64,000 nucleotides of DNA from Eubacteriaceae bacterium (GTDB lineage Bacteria; Bacillota; Clostridia; Peptostreptococcales; Anaerovoracaceae): the NCBI GenBank assembly GCA_902362805.1, contig CABIXY010000005.1, positions 186,001-250,000 on the forward strand. The letters are read 5' to 3'. Shown one piece after another: positions 25,604 to 34,584 of this stretch. The notes under the pieces are model-generated. The model made no database searches. It had not been told where the DNA came from and worked only from the letters and a program-made list of their open reading frames with translations. The position numbers were made by a program, and so were the translations under genes. Within the stretch, counting starts at the first letter, position 1. The number at the start of each line of letters is the position of its first letter.

Positions 25604-28600
25604 ATGCAGAAAATATTACTCAGACGAACAGTTCGGGATTTCAAAGCAAACACCTTTCGCTATCTGACGCTGTTCTTGCTCATCGTCCTGGCGATGTTCA
25701 TGGTCGTCAGCACTGTCGCTTCTGCCGAAAGCGTCATTAAGACCGTAGATCGCAAAGCGGAAGCGCATCACCTGGAGGACGGGCAGTTTGGAATGTTTCT
25801 TCCTCTGACAGACAGACAGATGGACGAAATCAAAGAGATGAACGTATCTCTGGAACCTTGTTTTTATCTTGATTTTCAGATGTCAGACGATGCGACCCTT
25901 CGCCTGATGAAAAATCGTCAGCGTATCAATCTCTTGGAGTTAGAAAAAGGCCGTCTGGCCAAAGCTGAAAAGGAGGTCGTCATCGAGCGCATCTATGCTG
26001 ATGCGCACAACCTGGTACCCGGAAACACGCTGCTCATAGCCGGAGAGGCGTACACAGTCACCGGTATCGCCACATCACCCGACTATGATCAATGCCTGCA
26101 GAATCTGTCCGATATGTCCTCCGACGGCAAACTCTTCGGCACGGCCTTCGTCACTTCCGCAGCCTATGACCAACTGCGTGAGAGCGGCAAGGCGATTCAT
26201 AGTCAAGAATACCGCTACAGTTACCGCCTTGGTAAAGGAACCTCCAGTGATGACTTAAAACACTATCTGCTGCAGATCGAAGTCGATACAGATCAGGTGA
26301 AGGATCCCTATTTCCAGCAAATGGTCAAAGATTCCTCTGCCGATCGTGATGAGATGAGAGAAAGCGTCAAAGAGTTATCTGATGGTGCGTCCAGCATCAA
26401 CAAGACGCTGGACGATCTCGCTGACGGCTCCAGTCAGCTCGATATAGGGATCGCTGCCATTTATTCCGGCCTCGCTGCCTTAGACGACAAATCCGGCGAT
26501 CTGGTCAAAGGTTCTGCAAAAGTTCTCTCTACCTTAAGGGAACTAGAATCGGCAACGGCTAAACTCTCATCCTCGTCTGCTCCCATAACGAATTTACGAG
26601 AAGCTTCAGCTCTTTTGCTGATCGGTACGCGGGATCTCAACGCAAACCTGCAGAAGCTGTCAGCGCAAGTGACCTATGAAAAGTTTCACTCTGCGGCAGA
26701 AGCCGCGCTGAGGAAGGCAGATATGAATCCATCTGATCTGTCTCCTGATGCACAGGTAATTCTCGGTACAGCAAAAGGTTATCTGACTGAGGTTAATGGT
26801 TACCTTACAGAAGCGGCAAAAGGCTCCGCCTCACTCAATAAAAACTTTTCAGAATTTGATCATGCCATGGATACTCTGCCCGATGCCATCCTGCAGCTGA
26901 ATTCGAGTCTGAAAGCTTTGACAGATGCGGTCACAGTTCTGCGCACGGAATATGAGAGTCTCGACAGCAGCGTCACCACTTACACAGATGGCGTCGCAAA
27001 GATTTTCAATGGCTATGAACAAATCGCAGCAGGATCTAAAAGCATGGCTGTAGGCTCTAAACAGCTGTCGGAAAAAGGTGAAGACTTTTATGCAGGAGTC
27101 AGCTCGCTGCAAGAAGAGACAAATCAACTGATGGATAAGCATTTTCCCTTTCAGATTCAAGGCTTGACAGATTTTCTCAAGGCGGCTGACAACCCTCGAA
27201 TCAAAGCGGCTAACGATGATGTGTCAATCAGTATTAATGTCGGACTGATGGCGGGAGCCATTGTTTTGATCCTGCTCACCTATGTGATTTCCGTCTTTGT
27301 CATTCATTCCATTGACCGTGAAAGCGCCATGATCGGTGCCCTCTATGCTTTAGGGATAAAAAGGAAGCAGCTGATGCTCCATTACACCATGCTGCCAGTG
27401 GTGCTTTGCCTATTGGGTGGTATTGTCGGAACGGCTTTGGGCTACTCAGACTGGGGCATCACTGTGATGTCAGGAGCCTCCCGCTCTTACTATTCGACGC
27501 CTATCATTGAAACTTTTTATAGTCCTTATCTGCTGATTTATGGGTTGATACTTCCGCCTCTGATTGCATTGATTGTCAATAGGCTGATCATAGGCAGACG
27601 GCTTTCACGCACAGCTTTGTCCTTACTGCGGAAAGAACAGCCGGCAAAAAAGTTCAATCATGCAGTTTTGAAGGGACTGGGGTTCATTCAGGCATTCCAG
27701 ATCAGACAATTTCTCAGAGAAAAGCGAAGCTGCTTTGCCGTACTGGCCGGTATCTTCGTGTCCCTGTTGATTTTGATACTGGGACTCAACTGCTACGCAC
27801 TCTGCCGCAATGTACAGGTTCAGAATGCAGAAGATACGAAATACACCTATATGTATCAATACAAGTATCCTGCTAAATCTGCCCCTGCCGGCGGTCATGC
27901 CGCCTATATCGAAGGATTAAAAAAGGAGGCCCTGGGGTACAACATGGAGGTCAGCTTCGTCGGCATCGAGGAGGGTAATCCGTTTTTTTCATCCATCAAA
28001 AGCGAGAAGCAGAATGAAATCAGTATTTCTACTTCCGTAGCGGAAAAATATGGACTTTCTGTCGGTGATAAAGTCCTCTTCAGCGATGAAATCAGTGAAA
28101 AAGATTACGGCTTTGTCGTAAAGGAGGTCGTCCCCTATTCTGTGGGACTCACCTGCTTTATGAATGCTGACAGCATGCGCGCCCTCTTTGACCGGGAAGA
28201 GGACTACAACGTAATCTACGCAGATCACGCCCTGGACGTTGACACCGGCAGACTCTATTCTGTTTCTACCAAAGAGGACGTAGTAAAAAGTTCAGAAATC
28301 TTTATGGAGATCATGATACCTCTGATATCTATGATGACTGGCGCTGCCGCTTTGATTTTCCTGATTGTCTTATATCAGATGATGAAGGTGATGATAGACC
28401 GCTCGGCCTCCAGCATCTCTCTGATGAAGATCTTCGGCTATCGAAACAACGAAATCCGCAAACTCTACTTGAATGGCAGTTTCCTACTAATCGCGGTCGG
28501 CTCTTTGGTGCTGCTCCCTCTGGCCAAAGTGCTCATGGATTTGGTCTATCCTTTGTTCATTGCCAATGTAGCCTGCGGCATTGATCTGACCTGGCCGCCT

Positions 28601-28717
28601 GTGTTATATGCAATCGTGTACGTCAGTATCCTGCTGGGGTACCTGTTAATTAGAATGGTGCTCGTTGGAAAGCTGAAGAAAGTGGCACCCGCTGAGGTGC
28701 TGAAGGATAGGGAGTGA
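25604..28717 (+). CDS. FtsX-like ABC transporter permease with large coiled-coil extracytoplasmic domain
   Basis: About 1037 residues. One membrane segment at residues about 18-40 (YLTLFLLIVLAMFMVVSTVA) is followed by a ~530-residue outside region with a small beta domain and long helical, heptad-like stretches rich in Ser/Leu/Ala (about 240-540). Next comes a first FtsX-type block of three segments (about 570-690), a second outside domain, and a final FtsX block near the C-terminus. This duplicated layout is known in large single-chain permeases of Bacillota. AAGGAGG lies 6 nt before the chosen ATG. Substrate unknown; TetR control suggests an exporter. Confidence 0.92.
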   Translation: MQKILLRRTVRDFKANTFRYLTLFLLIVLAMFMVVSTVASAESVIKTVDRKAEAHHLEDGQFGMFLPLTDRQMDEIKEMNVSLEPCFYLDFQMSDDATLRLMKNRQRINLLELEKGRLAKAEKEVVIERIYADAHNLVPGNTLLIAGEAYTVTGIATSPDYDQCLQNLSDMSSDGKLFGTAFVTSAAYDQLRESGKAIHSQEYRYSYRLGKGTSSDDLKHYLLQIEVDTDQVKDPYFQQMVKDSSADRDEMRESVKELSDGASSINKTLDDLADGSSQLDIGIAAIYSGLAALDDKSGDLVKGSAKVLSTLRELESATAKLSSSSAPITNLREASALLLIGTRDLNANLQKLSAQVTYEKFHSAAEAALRKADMNPSDLSPDAQVILGTAKGYLTEVNGYLTEAAKGSASLNKNFSEFDHAMDTLPDAILQLNSSLKALTDAVTVLRTEYESLDSSVTTYTDGVAKIFNGYEQIAAGSKSMAVGSKQLSEKGEDFYAGVSSLQEETNQLMDKHFPFQIQGLTDFLKAADNPRIKAANDDVSISINVGLMAGAIVLILLTYVISVFVIHSIDRESAMIGALYALGIKRKQLMLHYTMLPVVLCLLGGIVGTALGYSDWGITVMSGASRSYYSTPIIETFYSPYLLIYGLILPPLIALIVNRLIIGRRLSRTALSLLRKEQPAKKFNHAVLKGLGFIQAFQIRQFLREKRSCFAVLAGIFVSLLILILGLNCYALCRNVQVQNAEDTKYTYMYQYKYPAKSAPAGGHAAYIEGLKKEALGYNMEVSFVGIEEGNPFFSSIKSEKQNEISISTSVAEKYGLSVGDKVLFSDEISEKDYGFVVKEVVPYSVGLTCFMNADSMRALFDREEDYNVIYADHALDVDTGRLYSVSTKEDVVKSSEIFMEIMIPLISMMTGAAALIFLIVLYQMMKVMIDRSASSISLMKIFGYRNNEIRKLYLNGSFLLIAVGSLVLLPLAKVLMDLVYPLFIANVACGIDLTWPPVLYAIVYVSILLGYLLIRMVLVGKLKKVAPAEVLKDRE

Positions 28718-28736
28718 GATGTATTTCAGAATATAT

Positions 28737-28776
28737 AAAAGGACAGGGTTCTGTTATCAGTATCCTGTCCTTTTCA
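28737..28776 (+). terminator. Intrinsic terminator after the ABC exporter operon
   Basis: AAAAGGACAGG and CCTGTCCTTTT pair across a 16-nt loop, with T-rich sequence 3'. It lies 20 nt after the permease stop. The ~170 nt to the next small gene show nothing else. Confidence 0.85.
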
Positions 28777-28945
28777 TTAAGAATGATTCCAAGCCCATCT
28801 TCAAATGACTGATTCATTATGATCGATGGTGAATCAGTCCTAAAAATAGAGATAAACAAGGCGATTGTGCACAGTATCTGTCCACCTGTGCAAGTATTGT
28901 TCGAAATAATAGCAAACTAACTAGGTTGTCGCTTTCTTTTCTCCA

Positions 28946-29107
28946 TTAATCTTCCCAAATTACTCTCTTCCTACGCTGCAAGCTATCGTGAAAAAGGGTT
29001 ATCCAACCTCCACGATACCACAGAGGCAACTCTTCACCTACCTTTTGAAATGCCGCTGCATATTTGATCGGATTATCCCTCTGACTCTCGCTGCACAGAA
29101 CAGTCAT
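28946..29107 (-). CDS. Small hypothetical protein coupled to tag
   Basis: A possible 53-residue protein (MTVLCSESQRDNPIKYAAAF, ending LQRRKRVIWED). Its ATG overlaps the tag stop codon as ATGA and GGAGG lies 7 nt upstream, so translation is plausible. The protein is basic at the C-terminus and contains GEELPLWYRGGWITL. I do not recognise a family, and it could be the remnant of a longer gene. Confidence 0.45.
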   Translation of the reverse strand: MTVLCSESQRDNPIKYAAAFQKVGEELPLWYRGGWITLFHDSLQRRKRVIWED

Positions 29108-29688
29108 TCTTTTACCTCCACAGGAAAGTGATCCATAATATACTGATACCTGAAGCAAGTCTCTTCATGATCGTTGATGATGCCGCAGGCCTGTAGATGG
29201 ACGTAAACAGTGATAGCCCCCAGATACTTGAATCGGCGCCGCTTCAGTTCTTTACTGACCTGTTCTGAAAGATCGTTGCTTGCCACATGGGTTTTCTGGC
29301 GGCTTTTGTAGACAATGGTTTTGTGCCCGCTGTAGTCCCACAGAAACTTGTCAAAAGTTCCAAACTCATCAATGATTTGCTTGTATAAAATGGCATTGTT
29401 GATGATAGCGCGAATCTTTCTCTCAGACTTGTTCATATTATCGGTCTGCATGATATCTGCAATTTTCTTTTCATTATACACAGCTATTTTGTCGTAATCA
29501 AAGTTATCAAAGCATTGGCGAAAAGTCTCCCGCTTTTTCAGCATCAAAGTCCAGCTGAGACCGCATTGCATGACTTCCATCATCAGATATTCGAAGTGTT
29601 TGTGATCATCATGGAGAGGAATTCCCCATTCTTCATCGTGATAGGTTTCTGATAAAGTGTCAGATTGACACCATGCACATTTGGTCAT
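29104..29688 (-). CDS. tag: DNA-3-methyladenine glycosylase I
   Basis: A 194-residue HhH-fold glycosylase that removes 3-methyladenine from alkylated DNA. Residues match the E. coli Tag numbering closely: zinc ligands Cys4 and His17 (KCAWCQSD, TYHDEEWG) with His174 and Cys178 in HEETCF, Glu38 (LMMEVMQCGLSW) and Trp46. Length is normal. It is on the minus strand with weak upstream AGGAA, and a tiny downstream gene is coupled by ATGA. Base-excision repair role is well established for the family. Confidence 0.96.
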   Translation of the reverse strand: MTKCAWCQSDTLSETYHDEEWGIPLHDDHKHFEYLMMEVMQCGLSWTLMLKKRETFRQCFDNFDYDKIAVYNEKKIADIMQTDNMNKSERKIRAIINNAILYKQIIDEFGTFDKFLWDYSGHKTIVYKSRQKTHVASNDLSEQVSKELKRRRFKYLGAITVYVHLQACGIINDHEETCFRYQYIMDHFPVEVKE

Positions 29689-29722
29689 AATGATATTCCT
29701 TTCTTTGTTGTTTATAAATTTG

Positions 29723-30130
29723 CTAATAATTCATAATAAAACCCAGCACAATAAACAGTAAACCGCTTCCAAAATATACAAAATAAATACCTCTTCCTTT
29801 TTCATTTGATAAGGATCTTATGTACGTGGGGTCATCAGGTGAGTAGGCGATGTCAATAATCTTGCCTACAAAGGTATCTTCCTTTTTCCAGCTTTCTGAA
29901 AGAGAGGAATCATATTTAACCTTATATCGCTTTCCTTTTACTTTATATTCAAGCGTTGGAATAATATCTTCCCAAGTAGTACCACCACTTCTCTTTTTAG
30001 AGATGTCAACTTTAATAATTTTAGCTTTTGTAACGTAACTTTGGCTGGTCTTTTGACCGCTATATATGATGAGACCAAATATGCCTACACAAAGCAGCAC
30101 GCCCCCTGCGATAATGCAAATTACTGACAA
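29723..30130 (-). CDS. DUF3592-type small membrane protein
   Basis: A 135-residue protein with a hydrophobic segment at each end (about residues 4-24 and 112-132). Between them lies an outside or cytoplasmic beta domain of about 80 residues (AKIIKVDISKKRSGG, LEYKVKGKRYKVKYDSS, IDIAYSPDDPTYIR), the layout of DUF3592 proteins. Function unknown. GGAGG precedes the ATG and it starts 12 nt after the flavin-protein gene, so the two are probably co-transcribed. Confidence 0.78.
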   Translation of the reverse strand: MSVICIIAGGVLLCVGIFGLIIYSGQKTSQSYVTKAKIIKVDISKKRSGGTTWEDIIPTLEYKVKGKRYKVKYDSSLSESWKKEDTFVGKIIDIAYSPDDPTYIRSLSNEKGRGIYFVYFGSGLLFIVLGFIMNY

Positions 30131-30141
30131 AATTTACCTCC

Positions 30142-30642
30142 TTACACTTGCATCATGAGCGGCAGCGGACGGCGTTTGGCAGTATAGTCACTGACCTGGA
30201 TTTTGATCACGTTGACCACGGAAACCATCTTGTCCTGGAATTCAAATTCTCTGCCTGTCTGGGATTTCATGAAAATGGAAAGCGCTTTTTTCTTTTCTTC
30301 TATATCGTCTAAAATCTCTGCTCGCCCTTCTCCCATAATCGATTGGTAAGACGTACCGTACTGACAGGCAGCTTTTCCATCAAAAGGCGTTACATCGCAT
30401 TCCATCTCAAAGAAAACATTGGGATTGGTTCTGATCAGGTCAGTCTTACGCCCCTTCGTCGCTCCGTGCATGTACAGGGTCAGCTGCCCTTCTTCCATGG
30501 TGTAGCCGTAGTTCATCGGCACCACATAGGGCAGATTTCCGTCGATAAGACCCAGATGTACGATCTTGCACTTGTCCAAAATTTCGATGATTTCGTTTCT
30601 GTCCGTCACTTCACGCTCGCGGCGGGTAATTCCTCTGTTCAT
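30142..30642 (-). CDS. Pyridoxamine 5'-phosphate oxidase-like flavin-binding protein (NimA-like)
   Basis: A 166-residue split-barrel protein. It has the NimA/PNPOx-like start (TRREREVTDRNEIIEILDKC, then HLGLIDGNLPYVVPMNYGY), the LYMHGATKGRKTDLIRTNP segment that binds FMN or heme in relatives, and YQSIMGEGRAEIL. Related proteins reduce nitroimidazoles or other small compounds. The start has GGAG upstream. The exact activity cannot be set from sequence. Confidence 0.88.
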   Translation of the reverse strand: MNRGITRREREVTDRNEIIEILDKCKIVHLGLIDGNLPYVVPMNYGYTMEEGQLTLYMHGATKGRKTDLIRTNPNVFFEMECDVTPFDGKAACQYGTSYQSIMGEGRAEILDDIEEKKKALSIFMKSQTGREFEFQDKMVSVVNVIKIQVSDYTAKRRPLPLMMQV

Positions 30643-30759
30643 GTTCGCACTCCTCTTTCTTATAATAATCTATATACATATTATCATCTGTGCCCGCTTT
30701 TCACCAGATATATTTAAAATGTCTGTCCAAAGGCTGCCGCTATTTTTTAGATTGGACAT

Positions 30760-30803
30760 AAAAAAACTGACCTCTGGAAAATAAATTCTCTTCGGTCAGT
30801 TTC
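30760..30803 (-). terminator. Intrinsic terminator after the DUF1801 gene
   Basis: On the minus strand AAACTGACC pairs with GGTCAGTTT followed by more T. It lies about 60 nt after the stop codon. Confidence 0.8.
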
Positions 30804-30863
30804 TCTCTTTAATATGCATAGGTGGAATCTGCGCTTTGTCAATCCGTTTTACTTGTTTACTTG

Positions 30864-31304
30864 TCATTGCCTCGAATCATTGTCCGAAAGTTCCCTGACG
30901 TACTTTGCTGCACTGCCAATCATTTCTGCCAAAACAGTGGTATCAATGTCTGTAAGTTTGTTTATATATACACAGCTCTTGCCCGAAGTGGTTTTGCCTA
31001 AGCGCTGTAAGTAGTCTTGAAGCTCTGGTTCGTTCAGATAGAGATGCAGCGTTATTTGTTTCTTTGTGACAGCGAACCCTGTCGCATAGATTTCGCCACT
31101 GTATCCGGAAGCACAGGTATATCTGTAGATTCCATACCCGATAAATTTTTCTCCCCACACTACGGGCGACTCACCCGTACTTTTCTCAAATATATCAAGT
31201 AAAATTTTTGCATCCGCTTGCTTTTTTTCGCTTGGGATCATTGTAATTACCTGCAAAGGGTCTTTATCCGTGGGCTGCGTTTTCAGTTTGTACTTGCTGC
31301 TCAT
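30864..31304 (-). CDS. DUF1801 (YdhG-like) protein
   Basis: A 146-residue protein. It has the DUF1801 pattern: an N-terminal helix-rich part (ADAKILLDIFEKSTGESPVV), the WGEKFIGYGIYRYT segment, beta strands (EIYATGFAVTKKQITLHLYL) and the conserved LGKTTSGKSCVYINKLTDID near residue 105. Biochemical role unknown. Start is supported by GGAG 7 nt upstream. Monocistronic, with its own terminator. Confidence 0.88.
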   Translation of the reverse strand: MSSKYKLKTQPTDKDPLQVITMIPSEKKQADAKILLDIFEKSTGESPVVWGEKFIGYGIYRYTCASGYSGEIYATGFAVTKKQITLHLYLNEPELQDYLQRLGKTTSGKSCVYINKLTDIDTTVLAEMIGSAAKYVRELSDNDSRQ

Positions 31305-32302
31305 ATCTAACTCCTCATATTTTATTTTATGTAATATCAGTTGATTCCACGGAAAATTTCAGTTTTAAATATGTACCTTATCATAATAACAGCTATTGAA
31401 GTAGTTTGTACTACTTGTAAAAAATTAAACGCTAATAAAAACGTGGAAATGACGGAATCAAAGACTCCTATTTCCACATGTCGCTCGCAAGGAATGGCAA
31501 TCCAGGATGTCATTATCCTGCCTGATTATGAATGCAGACAAAACTTGTAGAATTATGATTCGCGTTTCTCGGTATCCGCCGTTACAGCCTGACAATGGCT
31601 GGCAGACTTATGATTCCTGAACTCCGGAACAAAAGCGCTACGGTTGTTTTGTACTTTTTGCCATGTTTGTGCGCATCCTGCACAAGAGCGTGCCCGGAAA
31701 AGGACGTATTAATCTAAGAGACCCCTGCTGTTACAGGCGTTGGCATCCGAAAAACGGGCACGGATTATTTTTTGAAAGGATTCCATCATCAAAAGTCCCC
31801 TCTGGCAGTCTCCAAAATAACCCGCCGTATAGATAAATCCCATGCTTCACAACATCAGAAAGCAGTCCTGGTGAAATACTTTGTGCAGAACAGAGAAGAT
31901 ATGCTCAAAAAGTACAAAAGTATCGTGGAAAGCTTATATTATAAAAAACTGCCGGTTTAGCTTACGGAAAATCAAAATTTGTCACTAACTCCATTATCCT
32001 CAAATGGAAGCAGCAGAGTCAAAGAAAAGCCTTGATGTTTTGCGGGCAAAAAAGTAAGCTAGAAAACAGAAAAATAACGAGTAACTATATAATTTCATTC
32101 CACCAACGCAAAAAAAGGTCTTGCCAAATTGATTTCACTCAATTCGGTAAGACCTTTTTCGTTGGCTTAAATATTTTTTACTTGCTAACCACTGGCAAAC
32201 TTAGAATAAATGCCTTTTTACCAGTGTTATCAATTTCTTATCAAATAGAGCCATGAACCTCGACAAACCTAGTATTTATTCGGGTTCCCGGTACCTTGCC
32301 GA
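31305..32302. other. About 1 kb with no intact gene; possible gene remnants
   Basis: No frame gives a convincing protein. On the plus strand 31772-31960 reads a Lys-rich 62-residue stretch (KITRRIDKSHASQHQKAVLV, then YFVQNREDMLKKY) that looks like the C-terminus of a lost gene, without promoter or ribosome binding site. The rest up to 31770 has scattered stops. A hairpin terminator lies at 32110-32157. I see no repeats or RNA genes. Confidence 0.5.
32110..32157. terminator. Bidirectional terminator hairpin
   Basis: AAAAAGGTCTTGCC and GGTAAGACCTTTTT pair, and the inner AAATTGA and TCAATT extend the stem. A-run on the 5' side and T-run on the 3' side allow termination from either direction. 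Confidence 0.75.
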
Positions 32303-32446
32303 CTATTCAAACTCTTCGATGAGGAAGTACTCCTCCCATATACACGTTAGATTTTCAACGGTTGTCATCTCCATATCATTCATATTTCTCACCGTATTCA
32401 AATTCTCCAACCCTTTTAGTATCAAAGTAGTATCATACTCACTCAA
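32303..32446 (-). CDS. Possible small protein after the radical SAM gene
   Basis: A frame of 47 codons starting at TTG (32446) just after the radical SAM stop codon, ending at TAG (32305-32303). The product is acidic (NMNDMEMTTVENLTCIWEEY, then FLIEEFE). No clear ribosome binding site. It may be a third, small component of the radical SAM/TcmP unit, or the tail of a lost gene. Confidence 0.3.
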   Translation of the reverse strand: MSEYDTTLILKGLENLNTVRNMNDMEMTTVENLTCIWEEYFLIEEFE

Positions 32447-32448
32447 GC

Positions 32449-33228
32449 CTACTCACTTGAATTAGAAGTAACTGTCCCTTTTTTAATATGATAATTAATA
32501 TTTTTTTCATTGCAAAATTCAATTACCTTCTGGGCTTCATTATTATAAAATTCTTTATTTTTCTTATAAGACGATATTTCTTTACTATAATTTGTTCTAC
32601 CAAAAATTATTTTATCTGCAAATGCAATCTCAGAGAGAATCTTATAAATATCTTGTGTCACAATATTTGGTGTTGGGTATGGTTCGATACTCACCCATGT
32701 CTTGAATCCTGCTTTATGCATCTGAAATAGCGATTCTATTCTATCTTTATACATAGAAGCTCCTGGCTCATATTTTTCTCGGTATGTTTCATCCAGTGAC
32801 ACTAAAGTAATTCCATATTCATTTTCTTTCGAGAGCATAGTTAGTTCTATTGGCAGTAATCCTTTTGTTAAAACCGTGCATTTAATACCTTCTTGATTTA
32901 ATTTTTTTATAGAATTAATGCTCATTTGTTTTATCTCATTATACCCCAACATAAAAGGGTCGGTCGTAAAACAAAGATGTACTGATGAGATTTTTTCTTT
33001 CAATTTAGGAATTTCTTTATCCAATAATTCCAGTGTGTTTTCCACAATCACCGGTCGTTTCCATTCTTCATATGTTTTGACCCGGCCAAATCGTTTAGCC
33101 ATCAAAAATGCATAGCACGGATATTTACAACCATGACTGCACCCTTGCGTATGATTCATTGTGTAGTCACCATATTCAACCCCAGTTTTATATAGCATAG
33201 TTTTTCTTTGAATCTTCTTCACTTGCAT
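32449..33228 (-). CDS. Radical SAM protein, partner of TcmP (three-Cys-motif protein)
   Basis: About 259 residues. The cluster-binding motif lies in TQGCSHGCKYPCYAF near the N-terminus, a CxxxCxxxC arrangement that ligates a 4Fe-4S cluster for S-adenosylmethionine cleavage. Downstream strands resemble the spore photoproduct lyase/DUF5131 group (FTTDPFMLGY, CTVLTKGLLP, VSIEPYPTPN). AAAGGAG overlaps the tcmP stop. ATG 33228 is only 2 nt from it, so GTG at 33222 may be the real start. It is coupled to tcmP; the pair is a known but functionally uncharacterised module. Confidence 0.8.
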   Translation of the reverse strand: MQVKKIQRKTMLYKTGVEYGDYTMNHTQGCSHGCKYPCYAFLMAKRFGRVKTYEEWKRPVIVENTLELLDKEIPKLKEKISSVHLCFTTDPFMLGYNEIKQMSINSIKKLNQEGIKCTVLTKGLLPIELTMLSKENEYGITLVSLDETYREKYEPGASMYKDRIESLFQMHKAGFKTWVSIEPYPTPNIVTQDIYKILSEIAFADKIIFGRTNYSKEISSYKKNKEFYNNEAQKVIEFCNEKNINYHIKKGTVTSNSSE

Positions 33229-33235
33229 AGCTCCT

Positions 33236-34336
33236 TTAAAATCTATAATTGTCTTTTTTGTAATTAGATTTATATTCCACTTGCCCCATTTTTTTAATTT
33301 TTCCACTATTAATAAGTGGCTTGAGAACATGATTCAAAAACTGACTTTCTTTCATCATTGTTTTCTCATTTAAAAATAGTTTTATATCCTCGTATGAAAC
33401 CTCTGACCCTGAAAATTGTTGCAATAACAGATTTTTTGCGTTCTCAGCATGCATTTCAAGGAGAAGCTTTTCATCATCCTTTTTACTAAAGAAAGATATT
33501 TGATCTGTATTTTCTACAGAATTCCTATGATTAAACTTCCCATTAAATACTTTCCACAATGCTTCTTTAAGCTTTACTAAACCTGCTTCATTTGGTGTCG
33601 CAAAGATTATTTGATATAATTCTGTATTTGTAGAAGTCTTAAATTGGTATGAAAATCCGTATTTCATTTTTCCAACTTTGAGACTATCAAATATGTATTG
33701 CACTAATCCTTCTTTATCTGTTATTGTCGTATTACCTATACATTTTTTAATCCTATCATCTACCCCGTTTCTCACAAAATCACTTGTGAATAAGTTGAAA
33801 ATGACTTCACAATAATATCTGATAACAAATAGTTTAATATTGTCAATTACAACCGTTCCAAAATCATATGGATCAACAAATAGTATTGTTGCTGAAAATT
33901 TTCTTAACTCGGAATCAAATATATTATAATCATTTATATATCTATTTACATCCTTGCATGATATATGAACTTCAAGATTAGTAATGTTTTGTCCTTTAAT
34001 CAAATTATCGGATAGTTTGTTGCATATCGCAATTCGTTTTGGATCATTATCATTAATAAATAAATTAAATTTCTTATTCTTAAACTGTTTAGCATTTTCT
34101 AAAAATAGAACAAGCACTTCCATCGATGTACCAAAATCACCATCTTTATAAATCCCCGCATTGCTCATACAATCAATAAAATTTATGGATTGTATCTCTG
34201 TACGATTTGTATTTACAAATAGCCATTGTCTTACATATTCTGTGATATATCTGACTTTATATCCTGTTTGTTGTTTCTTATCGTCTAATATGTTTTCATT
34301 TATACTTAGTTTTTTGATTATTTCTTTATTTCCCAT
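33236..34336 (-). CDS. tcmP: Three-Cys-motif partner protein TcmP
   Basis: About 366 residues. It matches TcmP-type proteins, which sit next to a three-Cys radical SAM protein. The N-terminal half has methyltransferase-like pieces: INFIDCMSNAGIY, LFINDNDPKRIAICNKL and ATILFVDPYDFGTV. The C-terminal part is helical, with a likely winged-helix (SYEDIKLFLNEKTMMKESQF). I favour ATG 34336; a GTG at 34363 would add nine residues. AT-rich codon use differs from guaA next door, which fits horizontal transfer. Substrate unknown. Confidence 0.75.
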   Translation of the reverse strand: MGNKEIIKKLSINENILDDKKQQTGYKVRYITEYVRQWLFVNTNRTEIQSINFIDCMSNAGIYKDGDFGTSMEVLVLFLENAKQFKNKKFNLFINDNDPKRIAICNKLSDNLIKGQNITNLEVHISCKDVNRYINDYNIFDSELRKFSATILFVDPYDFGTVVIDNIKLFVIRYYCEVIFNLFTSDFVRNGVDDRIKKCIGNTTITDKEGLVQYIFDSLKVGKMKYGFSYQFKTSTNTELYQIIFATPNEAGLVKLKEALWKVFNGKFNHRNSVENTDQISFFSKKDDEKLLLEMHAENAKNLLLQQFSGSEVSYEDIKLFLNEKTMMKESQFLNHVLKPLINSGKIKKMGQVEYKSNYKKDNYRF

Positions 34337-34528
34337 ATCCTGTACCTGCTCGTTCTTCCACACACTATTTTATATATTTTACCATATACAAGTTGTCTTT
34401 GCATTAATTTCATCTTCAAATATAACCTAAATTCAAACCCGTTTTAATAGCTTGCGTAAAATGCAATGGATAATATGAATAACAACCTCTAAATTCTTAG
34501 TGTCAAAATAGAATCACAGGATATAAGC

Positions 34529-34572
34529 AAACCTCTGAAACGTGTATTTTCAACACATTCAGAGGTTTGGCA
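34529..34572 (-). terminator. Terminator hairpin after guaA
   Basis: On the minus strand AAACCTCTGAA pairs with TTCAGAGGTTT across a ~20-nt loop. It lies 13 nt after the guaA stop. The T-run is weak. Confidence 0.65.
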
Positions 34573-34584
34573 AGCCATATCCTA

